Below, piece after piece: positions 35,386 to 42,603 of a DNA stretch of 64,000 nt (position 1 is the stretch's first letter; every line of letters begins with the position of its first letter). The translations under genes were made by a program, and so were the position numbers. The notes under the pieces were generated by a model. The model saw only the letters and a list, made by a program, of their open reading frames with translations, did no database searches and was not told the origin of the DNA. Source of the stretch: Actinomycetota bacterium. Lineage in GTDB: Bacteria > Actinomycetota > Actinomycetes > S36-B12 > CAIYMF01. The stretch lies in assembly GCA_026393115.1 (NCBI GenBank), contig JAPLAU010000024.1, positions 1 to 64,000 on the forward strand, given 5' to 3'.

Positions 35386-37751
35386 GAGGACTCCATCTTT
35401 GTCGGAAGTGCAAGAAGTCGCTGAATGTCGGCAGGAGTCACGGGCACGTGTTCGAGCCAGGCATCCCTTGAGCGCAGCGCGTCATTCAACGCAGACAGGA
35501 TCACCGCCGGCGCACCAATGGTTCCGGCCTCACCCATTCCTTTGACCCCTGTTTCTGTTTGATAGCAAGGAGTCTCAAGGTGATGAATGGAGATGGGCGG
35601 CATTTCAGCGGCCGTGGGGACGAGGTAACTCATGAAAGAACCGGCGAGCGGCTGACCATCCGGCGAGTACGACGCTTCTTCGTACAGCGTCGCGCCAATA
35701 CCCTGCGCGATGCCACCGCGAACTTGCCCATCAACCACAAGCGGATTGACGATCACGCCACAGTCTTCAACCACGAGGTAGTCCAGCACCTGCACTGCGC
35801 ACGTACCGGCGTCGATCTCGACGAGGGCTGCATGGCATCCGTTCGAGAACATGCCCGAGGGGTCAGCTGACCCGTGCGACTCTAGTAAGTACTCTTCGCG
35901 ATCTGTAAGCAGATGCGAACGGAAGTGCACGGTCTTGGCGATTTCGTCAATGGAAATCGACGCACCGGTACCGCGAACTCTCGCGTGACCGTTCACCAAC
36001 TCAACATCATCTGCGTCCACCGAGAGCAGTTGCGCCGCGACCTCCCGCAGTTGCACGGCCAATCTGCGCGCCGCAACTGCCGCGGCACCTCCACCTATTA
36101 CTAGCGATCGCCCAGCGAATGTTCCCCATCCAAAACTGGTGAGGTCGGTATCTCCTTGGCGAAGTTGGATTCGATCGGGCGCGATTCCCAGGCGGTCGGC
36201 GACGATTTGCGCGAACGTCGTCTCGTGACCTTGCCCAGCACTGCACGTTCCGCTCGTAAGAGTGACGTCACCGCTAGCATCCATCGCGAGGTGCGCAACT
36301 TCGAATCCGGGCGTCATCGGCATCCGACGCAAGCCCATCGTCGCCGTTCCATAGGCGTTGCGTTCGGAGAAATTGGCGATGCCGATTCCACGAATGAACC
36401 CCGGCGCTGCTTCTTCGCAGCGTTGCCGCCATCCCGCTGCCTCAACCTGTGCGGCGCACAGTTCCAGCGCTTCAAGATACGAACCGGGTTCGTAGGTGAT
36501 GCCGTTCGGCCCGGAGTAGGGGAAGTCTTCGGCGCGAATGGTGTTACGTCGCCTGATCTCAACGCGATCGATTCCTAGACGATCGGCGGCACGATCCATC
36601 AACCCTTCCATCACCATCACGATCTGCGGTCGTGACACTCCCCGGTAGGCGTTGGACGGCGGCTTGTTCGACGCAATACCGCGACTTCTCGAGGCGTAGC
36701 GCGGAACCTTGTAGACGCCAAGGAACTCCGTAGCGGCCATGATGGGCTCGAGCCCACAGGTGAATGGGAACGCGGAGTAGGCGCCGATGTTGCATCGAAT
36801 GTCGGCGGCAAGACCGGTCAACACTCCATCCTCGGTGAATCCGGCGCGAACGGTGTACTCCTGTTCACGGCCTTGGAATGACGCTGTCAGACTCTCGAGT
36901 CGATCTTCGGCCCAGCGCACGGGGCGCCTGAGAATGCGCGCCGCCGCCGCGACCGCTACTTCCTCTCGACCCAACACCGCCTTGAATCCGAACCCGCCAC
37001 CGACGTCAGGAACGATGACCCGAACTTGGCGTTCGGCGAGGCCGAGGGCCTGGGCGATGCCTGTTCGCACCTGATGAGGAAGTTGCGTTGACACGGTCAC
37101 AACTAGTTGGTCATCGCGATCAATCCACTCCGCGAGGCAGCCGCGCCCTTCCATCGGAGCCGCCTGGAGACGTCCACTGCGGAAGGTCTCGTCAACTACG
37201 ACATGCGAGGTAGCCAAGACCTCCTCAAGTTCATCGTCGTTGAACATTCGAAGATCGACGAGAACGCCATCGGGAGCCTCATCGTGAATGGGCTGCGGCG
37301 TTCTCTGAGCATCGTCCATGGCGACGATGGGGTCGAACTCGTCAATCTCGTAGGAGACGGCCTCGATGGCATCTTCGGCGATGTAGCGGCTGGTCGCTAT
37401 CACGATGGCGAGCGGCTCGCCGACAAAACGCACACGCTCGTTGGCAAGAATCGGCATTGCGGTCTTGATGAATTCGTCGCGGTCGAGGAATCCGGTGAGA
37501 GTCGCATGACCAAGGTCAGCGCTCGTCAACACGGCGATTACACCTGGAATCTCCAGCGCAGGCCTTACATCGATCGAACGGATGACTCCGAATGCGATGG
37601 GACTACGAACGAAAGCTGCGTGCAGAGCGAAGGCGTGGGGAACATCGTCGGTGTAACGTCCGGTGCCGCGCAGAAAGCGCGCATCCTCACGTCGCTGCAA
37701 TGGCTGCCCCACCCATTGCTGTGACTCTCCAGACGTCGGCAGGGTGACCAT
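35382..37751 (-). CDS. Molybdenum hydroxylase large subunit (CoxL/xanthine dehydrogenase-like)
   Basis: The 789-aa catalytic subunit has ARFLRGTGRYTDD at the N-terminus, DVGGGFGFKAVLGREEVA, and the active-site loop AYRGVSRPQIV. Catalytic Glu lies in KGMGEAGTIGAP. The loop is neither the form I CODH motif AYxCSFR nor AYRGAGR of many form II enzymes, so CO oxidation is not indicated; aldehyde, purine or N-heterocycle substrates are possible. ATG 37751 gives a 1-base TGATG overlap with the FAD subunit gene; GTG 37754 is an alternative. Confidence 0.93.
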   Translation of the reverse strand: MVTLPTSGESQQWVGQPLQRREDARFLRGTGRYTDDVPHAFALHAAFVRSPIAFGVIRSIDVRPALEIPGVIAVLTSADLGHATLTGFLDRDEFIKTAMPILANERVRFVGEPLAIVIATSRYIAEDAIEAVSYEIDEFDPIVAMDDAQRTPQPIHDEAPDGVLVDLRMFNDDELEEVLATSHVVVDETFRSGRLQAAPMEGRGCLAEWIDRDDQLVVTVSTQLPHQVRTGIAQALGLAERQVRVIVPDVGGGFGFKAVLGREEVAVAAAARILRRPVRWAEDRLESLTASFQGREQEYTVRAGFTEDGVLTGLAADIRCNIGAYSAFPFTCGLEPIMAATEFLGVYKVPRYASRSRGIASNKPPSNAYRGVSRPQIVMVMEGLMDRAADRLGIDRVEIRRRNTIRAEDFPYSGPNGITYEPGSYLEALELCAAQVEAAGWRQRCEEAAPGFIRGIGIANFSERNAYGTATMGLRRMPMTPGFEVAHLAMDASGDVTLTSGTCSAGQGHETTFAQIVADRLGIAPDRIQLRQGDTDLTSFGWGTFAGRSLVIGGGAAAVAARRLAVQLREVAAQLLSVDADDVELVNGHARVRGTGASISIDEIAKTVHFRSHLLTDREEYLLESHGSADPSGMFSNGCHAALVEIDAGTCAVQVLDYLVVEDCGVIVNPLVVDGQVRGGIAQGIGATLYEEASYSPDGQPLAGSFMSYLVPTAAEMPPISIHHLETPCYQTETGVKGMGEAGTIGAPAVILSALNDALRSRDAWLEHVPVTPADIQRLLALPTKMESS

Positions 37752-38617
37752 CACTGCACCCCCGTTGCGAGTGCGTCGTGGATCGCCCTGCGCGTTAACG
37801 TGTCGACGAGATGACGTCGGTACGCGGCTTCACGCGGCTCACTTTCCATGGGTGCGACGCCTGCCGCGGCGCTGCGCGCGGCTCCGTCAACGTCGACGGC
37901 GCCAACGGATGCCCCTTCCAAGAGCGTCTCAGCTTCACCGGCACGTACCGGAACACCTTCGACTCCCCCGATGACGATTCCGACATTGCACAGCCGATCG
38001 TCAACCACGTCGAAGGCGACAGCAACAGCCGCCGTGGCGAAGTCACCATGCCGGCGGGAGAATTCAGCGAGGGCACCGCACTGGCGAGGAGTGGTGAAGC
38101 GAATCTCCACCAGAAGCTCATTGAAATCCGCCGCCGTCGAGAACATTCCTTGGAACCAGTCGTCGGCAGCCACGGTGCGACGCCCGCGGGGGCCTTCCAG
38201 ACGCAGCTGCGCGTTGAACAGGCGCGCCATCATGCACCATTCGGCCGACGCATCCGCATGCATGAGACTTCCGCCGATGGTTCCCCTCGTACGAATGGGA
38301 GTGTGGCCGATCCATCGTGCCGCGGTGGGAAGCAGTGCAAATCCGCCCATGAGAGTTGGATCAGTGGATGTCTCGAGAGTTCGGTGACGCGTCAAGGCAC
38401 CCACCACCAGCGCGTCACCGTCGCGCTGAATCGAGTCGAGATCCCCAATGTGCATGATGTCGATGAGCGCACTGGGCCGCGCCAAGCGGAAGTTCATCAT
38501 CGGAACGAGTGACTGCCCGCCCGCGATGAATTTGGCTTCCTCGCCCAGATCATCAATGAGTGCAACGGCCTCGAGTGTGGTGGACGCGCGGTGGTAGTCA
38601 AATCGAGCCGGTTTCAC
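37751..38617 (-). CDS. Molybdenum hydroxylase medium subunit, FAD-binding (CoxM-like)
   Basis: The 288-aa protein has both FAD-binding motifs, AKFIAGGQSLVPMMNFRLARP and TIGGSLMHADASAEW, and the usual CO_deh_flav C-terminal domain. It is the first gene of the three-subunit set. No maturation gene (coxD/E/F/G) is adjacent. Confidence 0.95.
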   Translation of the reverse strand: MKPARFDYHRASTTLEAVALIDDLGEEAKFIAGGQSLVPMMNFRLARPSALIDIMHIGDLDSIQRDGDALVVGALTRHRTLETSTDPTLMGGFALLPTAARWIGHTPIRTRGTIGGSLMHADASAEWCMMARLFNAQLRLEGPRGRRTVAADDWFQGMFSTAADFNELLVEIRFTTPRQCGALAEFSRRHGDFATAAVAVAFDVVDDRLCNVGIVIGGVEGVPVRAGEAETLLEGASVGAVDVDGAARSAAAGVAPMESEPREAAYRRHLVDTLTRRAIHDALATGVQ

Positions 38618-38799
38618 GTCTCACCCACTGTGCGCACTCAGCCGTTCTAACGCACCCCAGAGCGGATGACAACCCACCAGTGACCGATCTCATAGGTGAG
38701 TGACGGTTTCCAGGTCGCACAGGTTGAGAACTCAGACGCCGAAGTGCGAGCTAACCTTCGGGACGAATTGCTTATTCACCCCGACGATCAGGTCTCATC

Positions 38800-39084
38800 T
38801 CACGCGGATTGGCTGACCGGCACACCGTGATGAGGTCCGGAGTTGCATTGAGTCTGCCCAAGTGACCTGCGGGACTGCTGGCGTTCCTCTGGCGTGAGGC
38901 CTCCCCAGATGCCTTCATCCTGCCCGGAGCGCAGTGCAAAGGAGAGACAGCGATCAACCACGAGGCAGCCGTGACAGACCGCTTTCGCACGGTCAGATTG
39001 CACCTGAGAAGCCATCCCGACGCCGTTGGGGAAGAAGAGGTCAGGGTCAGTGTCGCGACACGCGGCCATCTCCCGCCAGTTCAC
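38800..39084 (-). CDS. WhiB-family Fe-S transcription factor (WhiB1-like)
   Basis: The 94-aa protein has four cluster cysteines: Cys9, Cys37, Cys40, Cys46 (C-xn-CxxC-x5-C), the GIWGG turn and the basic C-terminal stretch RRSLGQ. NWREMAACRDTDPDLFFP matches the WhiB1 N-terminus, so GTG 39084 is preferred over in-frame upstream starts up to 39156. WhiB proteins bind a [4Fe-4S] cluster sensitive to NO/O2 and act with the principal sigma factor. The 182 bp downstream to the CoxM-like gene holds no recognisable feature. Confidence 0.92.
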   Translation of the reverse strand: MNWREMAACRDTDPDLFFPNGVGMASQVQSDRAKAVCHGCLVVDRCLSFALRSGQDEGIWGGLTPEERQQSRRSLGQTQCNSGPHHGVPVSQSA

Positions 39085-39204
39085 AAGACCTTGGACGGGA
39101 TCAACTAGTCGGCTTCTCACACGGCAGACACTAGGCATCGGACCTTGCGAATCCATGCCATGCGTATGGACGGTCGGTGAAGTTCCGACGCCAAGGCGCG
39201 ACGG

Positions 39205-39426
39205 TCAGACCGAATGCGTGGCGACGACTGATTCACGCAGAAGCGTGAAGGAATCGCAATCAGGTCGAGTGGCCAGCCACTCCTGCGCATCGGCTTCGGA
39301 ATTGAACGAACCGCACCACCTGTCGCAGCAGTACACATGTACCGTGCCAATCAGCGCTGACGCGCCAAGGCTGCTGTCCATCCCGACAGCGTACGTCAGG
39401 TCATGTCCAGTTCGCGCGTCAGTCAT
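39205..39426 (-). CDS. Possible small protein with three clustered Cys (73 aa)
   Basis: The frame encodes GTVHVYCCDRWCGSFNSEADAQEWLATRP, reminiscent of a small metal-binding or Cys-rich domain. No Shine-Dalgarno precedes the start and I do not recognise a family. If it is not a gene, then 39085-39493 is a 400-bp region without other visible content. Confidence 0.4.
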   Translation of the reverse strand: MTDARTGHDLTYAVGMDSSLGASALIGTVHVYCCDRWCGSFNSEADAQEWLATRPDCDSFTLLRESVVATHSV

Positions 39427-39493
39427 CCAAAAGGGTGACAACCGCTACCTCGCGTTCAGATGACTGCCAGCAGGCCAACGGCCACTGTTCCCT

Positions 39494-39904
39494 CTAGAAG
39501 CCGCGCGCATCCATGGGAGGAATGACTGATCGTTGCCGGTCGGCCGGAGTCGCCTTCGGGTCGACCGCAGGGGCGAAGTCACCCGCCGCAACGTCCAGCG
39601 ATTCAACACACACCAACGAGCCACTGGCTTGCAGGCCGCTGCGCACCTGCTCATCGGTGGAGACGACTAACAGCCGATCGCCAACTTCTGCCCGATGCTG
39701 CGTTTCGACCTCGAGCAGGGCGACCAACGCTTCGTCCGCGCTTGCGTGACCTAGGTCAACGACAACAGTCCGGCCGACGGCTTCACGGATTTGCGAGAAC
39801 GCCTCAGCCAGATCGTCACACACCTGAGCCGAAGCTAGTTCGGCCGTTCCGCGAACGCGCAGAACGGCAACTCCCTGAATCTCAATCGACGTCACAGCAG
39901 ACAT
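39494..39904 (-). CDS. STAS-domain protein, anti-sigma-factor-antagonist-like
   Basis: The 136-aa protein has the STAS core: TSIEIQGVAVLRVRGTAELASAQ, TVVVDLGHASADEALVALLEVE and RLLVVSTDEQVRSGL. The normally phosphorylated Ser/Thr after the second strand appears as DLGHAS-ADE, so regulation by phosphorylation is possible. The C-terminal 40 residues are low complexity. Upstream on the same strand is a large hairpin and a degenerate tRNA. Confidence 0.75.
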   Translation of the reverse strand: MSAVTSIEIQGVAVLRVRGTAELASAQVCDDLAEAFSQIREAVGRTVVVDLGHASADEALVALLEVETQHRAEVGDRLLVVSTDEQVRSGLQASGSLVCVESLDVAAGDFAPAVDPKATPADRQRSVIPPMDARGF

Positions 39905-39970
39905 GACCGGAGGATAGCGCGCGCAGTCACGACTCTGACTGCAGCAGGCCGACATGTCGGGAATTCACCG

Positions 39971-40017
39971 TTCTATGAGCGTGGAAGGCCCGATTCGGGC
40001 GTTCTACGCTCATAGAA
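39971..40017. terminator. Large two-tier hairpin next to the degenerate tRNA-Met
   Basis: Outer arms TTCTATGAGCGTGGAA and TTCTACGCTCATAGAA pair over 16 bp with a single G-T wobble; the loop contains a second stem GCCCGA/TCGGGC. In the minus direction it follows the 3' end of the degenerate tRNA, so it may be that tRNA's terminator. A role as a protein-binding site upstream of the STAS gene is also possible. Confidence 0.65.
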
Positions 40018-40042
40018 GCTGTTGCCGTTGCTACTCAAGGGG

Positions 40043-40118
40043 TTGGGCGGGTGGGGCTCGAACCCACGACTACCAGATTATGAGTTCCGCACGTGCCTCG
40101 ATCCGCAGCTACCGCCAC
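40043..40118 (-). pseudogene. Degenerate tRNA-Met (CAT)
   Basis: The T-arm and 3' acceptor (GTGGGTTCGAGCCCCACCCGCCCA) and the anticodon loop CTCATAA match the intact tRNA-Met at 41382-41455, and GGCGGTAGCT at the 5' side is kept. The D-arm and the 5' side of the anticodon stem have diverged so that the anticodon stem has mismatches. The T-stem is GTGGG/CCCAC here and GCGGG/CCCGC in the intact gene; both pair fully. Confidence 0.75.
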
Positions 40119-40119
40119 G

Positions 40120-40317
40120 ACCGCAGAGTCATTCTGGAGTGTCTTCAAGCACGAGTTCTACTACTGACACGTCTTCGTCACGCTCGACGAACAACGGGCC
40201 GGCATCGACGAGTTCATCCGCTGGTACAACAGCACCAGGCGCTATTCCAAGATCGGGCAGGTCAGTCCGATCAACTACGAGATAGCGTTGGCCACGCACG
40301 ATAAGAAGATCGCATAG
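40120..40317 (+). pseudogene. IS3-family transposase (OrfB) C-terminal fragment with internal stop
   Basis: The frame reads AESFWSVFKHEFYY[38 protein letters not shown] to a TAG at 40315. This is the end of the IS150/IS3 integrase core, including the last catalytic Glu region (AESFWS..KHE). TGA at 40165 replaces a conserved Arg codon (CGA to TGA). The 5' part is missing; the fragment starts right at the degenerate tRNA. Confidence 0.88.
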
Positions 40318-40348
40318 TCCCGTGTCTACTTTTCGCTGGGAACCACAG

Positions 40349-40492
40349 TTTTCCCGCTTGGAGCGCTTGGGGGATGGGAAGGCCAAAGCCTTCGTAGGCC
40401 GATGAAAAAACAACGACGTCGGCCACTTCGAAAAGATCGCCCACATACTCTTCCGAGAGATTGCCTGATTTCACATAGTGAACGTTTTCCTT
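40349..40492 (-). pseudogene. Glycosyltransferase family 4 fragment
   Basis: The minus strand encodes ENVHYVKSGNLSEEYVGDLFE, then ADVVVFSSAYEGFGLPIPQALQAGKL, the donor-site E-x7-E-like region of GT4 enzymes. Similarity stops abruptly at about 40345 where the IS3 right end should lie, so the gene was probably interrupted by the IS; the upstream part is also missing. Its left border is the stop of the NmrA-like gene. Confidence 0.8.
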
Positions 40493-41125
40493 CTACTTGG
40501 CAGAGATCGCAACGTACTGACGCAGCTCAGTAGGGTTCTCCGCCTGGTCCACTAAGAATGCGGCCACGTCGGCCCTGCTTATTTTGCCGATTTTCATGCC
40601 GGGAAACAGGGAGTTCTCGGTCCGATAGTTCTCCGTGAGCTTCCCGTCGAGCAACCTGCCCGGCCGAACGACGATCCAATTCATGCTCGAGCTGGCGACG
40701 ATTTCTTCCATCCGCGTCTTGTCGGCGTAGGAATTTCGCAATACGTAGTTGAGCAGCAGCTTCGCGACGGGCGTCGCGAAATCGTGGCTCGCCCCGGCGC
40801 CGAAGCCACTGACAAACAAGAACGGAACATGTGACGGTCCGGCCTCGTTCAGCTTCGCTAAGAGTTTGGCGCAGTCCGAAAACAGGGTGGTCACCTCTCG
40901 ATTGCTCGCAAGGCCCAAGGTAACAATGACAGCATCTGCACCGGCAATAGCACGGGCGAGGTCAGCCTCTTCGGTGGCACTCCCCAGCACCTCAGTAACG
41001 GTCCGGTCGTCAGCGACTTTGACGTGCGAACGTGAAAGAGTCGTGACATCGTGGTTCCGGCTCAGTGCACACTTCACGGTCTCGAGCCCAAGCCCCGCGG
41101 ACGCGCCAATCACAGCAATTCTCAT
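40493..41125 (-). CDS. NmrA-like NAD(P)H-binding protein
   Basis: The 210-aa protein starts MRIAVIGASAGLGLETVKCAL (Rossmann motif GASAGLG), has ADAVIVTLGLASN, and VRPGRLLDGKLTENYR as in the atypical SDR/NmrA group that senses or reduces with NAD(P)H. It is the only intact gene in the mobile scar and looks compositionally different (A/T-richer flanks, less GC-biased codons). AGGAAA precedes the second of two ATGs, chosen as start. Confidence 0.85.
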   Translation of the reverse strand: MRIAVIGASAGLGLETVKCALSRNHDVTTLSRSHVKVADDRTVTEVLGSATEEADLARAIAGADAVIVTLGLASNREVTTLFSDCAKLLAKLNEAGPSHVPFLFVSGFGAGASHDFATPVAKLLLNYVLRNSYADKTRMEEIVASSSMNWIVVRPGRLLDGKLTENYRTENSLFPGMKIGKISRADVAAFLVDQAENPTELRQYVAISAK

Positions 41126-41197
41126 CATTTTCCTGACTTTTTACGCGGGGCGAAGGATCACTTTCCGCAACAATCTGCAAAAAGTATCCTACTCAGA

Positions 41198-41317
41198 TTA
41201 CGTCAACAGACACTCAAATTGACCGGGGCAGTCCCACACATTGAAACGCCGCGCCACCTCCACGACCGACTCACCATCGTGGACCACGAACGACACCGCT
41301 TGATACCTGTGCTCCAT
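41198..41317 (-). pseudogene. IS481-like transposase N-terminal fragment
   Basis: The frame MEHRYQAVSFVVHDGESVVEVARRFNV matches the HTH start of IS481-family transposases (RYxAVxxVxxGxSVxEVARRxGV). After Val the sequence leaves the family (WDCPGQFE) and ends at a TAA at 41198, so the rest is lost. It starts about 65 bp from the intact tRNA-Met. Confidence 0.75.
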
Positions 41318-41381
41318 GACACTCAGCTCCACCAACATCACAGGAGTGTCACGCATCAGGCGGAACTACACACGCAAGGGG

Positions 41382-41455
41382 TGGGGCGGGCGGGGCTCGA
41401 ACCCGCGACGACCAGATTATGAGTCCGGGGCTCTAACCAACTGAGCTACCGCCCC
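41382..41455 (-). tRNA. tRNA-Met (anticodon CAT)
   Basis: A complete 74-nt cloverleaf: acceptor GGGGCGG pairing CCGCCCC with discriminator A, D-arm AGCTCAGTTGGTTAGAGC, anticodon loop CTCATAA, T-stem GCGGG/CCCGC. The loop CTCATAATC is typical of elongator Met; a lysidine-modified tRNA-Ile2 cannot be fully excluded from sequence alone. Confidence 0.92.
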
Positions 41456-41472
41456 CTAGAGTGCGCGACGAA

Positions 41473-41892
41473 TCAATCGTCGACCCACGGTCCCACGCCA
41501 CCTATTCGCAGTGGGCGGATATGAATGATGTGCCCAGGCGGTGCGTCGGGGAATGGCGGAAACACCGCGTCGGGCCCCACATAGACATGCGCCAGCTGTT
41601 GCAGCAGTTCGGGTGCTCCACCTGGAGTCAGAGTTGCTTCTCCGTGCACGATCAGGGTGAAATGCATGCCGACTTCATTGCGCTCTTCGGCATCGAAACT
41701 CAGTACCACTCGAGGATCACGCTCGATGTTGCGAATCTTTGCCCCCGTTCCGAGGTGTGCCACGACGATGTCGTCTCCGTCAAGGCCGGCCCACACCACT
41801 GAAACTTGCGGACTGCCATCTGCATTCGTGGTGCTGAGGTGTGCAAGGCGCCCAGATTCGATCAGAGCGCGCGCTGAGTCAGGAAGAGTCAC
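41473..41892 (-). CDS. PPOX-class flavin/F420-binding protein
   Basis: The 139-aa protein has LPDSARALIESGRLAHLSTTNADGSPQVSVVW, KIRNIERDPRVVLSF and HVYVGPDAVFPPFP, the split-barrel pyridoxamine-phosphate-oxidase-like fold. Many actinobacterial members bind coenzyme F420 (TIGR03618 type). GTG 41892 is chosen because the family starts there; longer open frame lacks similarity. The substrate is unknown. Confidence 0.9.
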   Translation of the reverse strand: MTLPDSARALIESGRLAHLSTTNADGSPQVSVVWAGLDGDDIVVAHLGTGAKIRNIERDPRVVLSFDAEERNEVGMHFTLIVHGEATLTPGGAPELLQQLAHVYVGPDAVFPPFPDAPPGHIIHIRPLRIGGVGPWVDD

Positions 41893-42008
41893 AACGCAAG
41901 TGTGGCAGAGCACCCGCGGCGCGTCATCGGCATGGGGCCACCAGTGGATTACCTCCCGTGAGCGCACCACAGCAGGAGATTGCCTGTCGATTCGGCCATG
42001 ATTGAACG

Positions 42009-42599
42009 GTGCCTCGGTTCCTGCGCTTCGCTCTCGCGTGGGTGATCGTGATCGGTGCGATTCTGCTGATTCTCGACGCAGTCGTGTGGGTGATGGCAAA
42101 GTTCGTTCCTCAGGCAGTGCCACAACCGACCCCGACTGCGCTGCCGACGGCCATGCCGCCGAATCAGCCCACGCCCCCAGCAGGCGCGTTCACGGCAACA
42201 GTGATGTGGATCAGCGATGGTGACACCATCGGCGCCAAGACCGGCAACCGCACCGAAATCCAGGTGCGGCTGATTGGTATTGACACTCCCGAAACCAAGA
42301 AACCCAATACGCCGGTGCAGTGCTACGGACCGGAAGCAACTGCGAAGCTCACCACGCTGATTCCCAAGGGAACTCGCATCACGGCTGCTTACCAGAGTTT
42401 CACAATCGACAAATACAAGCGCGAACTCTGGGACATCTGGATGCCCGACGGCCGATTCGTGCAGGGTCTGATGGTGACCGGAGGCTTCGCCCGCACCCAG
42501 ACATTCGGCGGAACGAACCGCGATGCCACTTACCTCAAAGCGCTCGAGGCCAAGGCACAAGCGGGCAAGGTCGGCATGTGGGGAGCCTGCCCGAACTAG
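42009..42599 (+). CDS. Membrane-anchored thermonuclease-like (SNase) protein
   Basis: The 196-aa protein has one N-terminal TM helix (LRFALAWVIVIGAILLILDAVVWVM), a Pro/Thr linker, then the SNase fold: VMWISDGDTI, VRLIGIDTPETKKPN, GPEATAKL and DKYKRELWDIW. Catalytic Arg (VRLIG), Glu (TPETKK) and Arg (KRELW) positions are occupied, so it is likely an active extracytoplasmic nuclease. The GTG start is used. It converges on the HerA-like gene with a 4-base gap. Confidence 0.9.
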   Translation: MPRFLRFALAWVIVIGAILLILDAVVWVMAKFVPQAVPQPTPTALPTAMPPNQPTPPAGAFTATVMWISDGDTIGAKTGNRTEIQVRLIGIDTPETKKPNTPVQCYGPEATAKLTTLIPKGTRITAAYQSFTIDKYKRELWDIWMPDGRFVQGLMVTGGFARTQTFGGTNRDATYLKALEAKAQAGKVGMWGACPN

Positions 42600-42603
42600 C
42601 CGC

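Noticed and set aside
36156-36578. 140-codon plus-strand frame
   Set aside because: Antisense to the molybdenum hydroxylase large subunit and without any domain.
35382-38617. Form I CO dehydrogenase operon
   Set aside because: The loop is AYRGVSR instead of AYxCSFR and accessory cox genes are missing.
40120-40317. Active IS3 element
   Set aside because: The OrfB has only its C-terminal end, with a nonsense codon; no OrfA or left terminal repeat is present.
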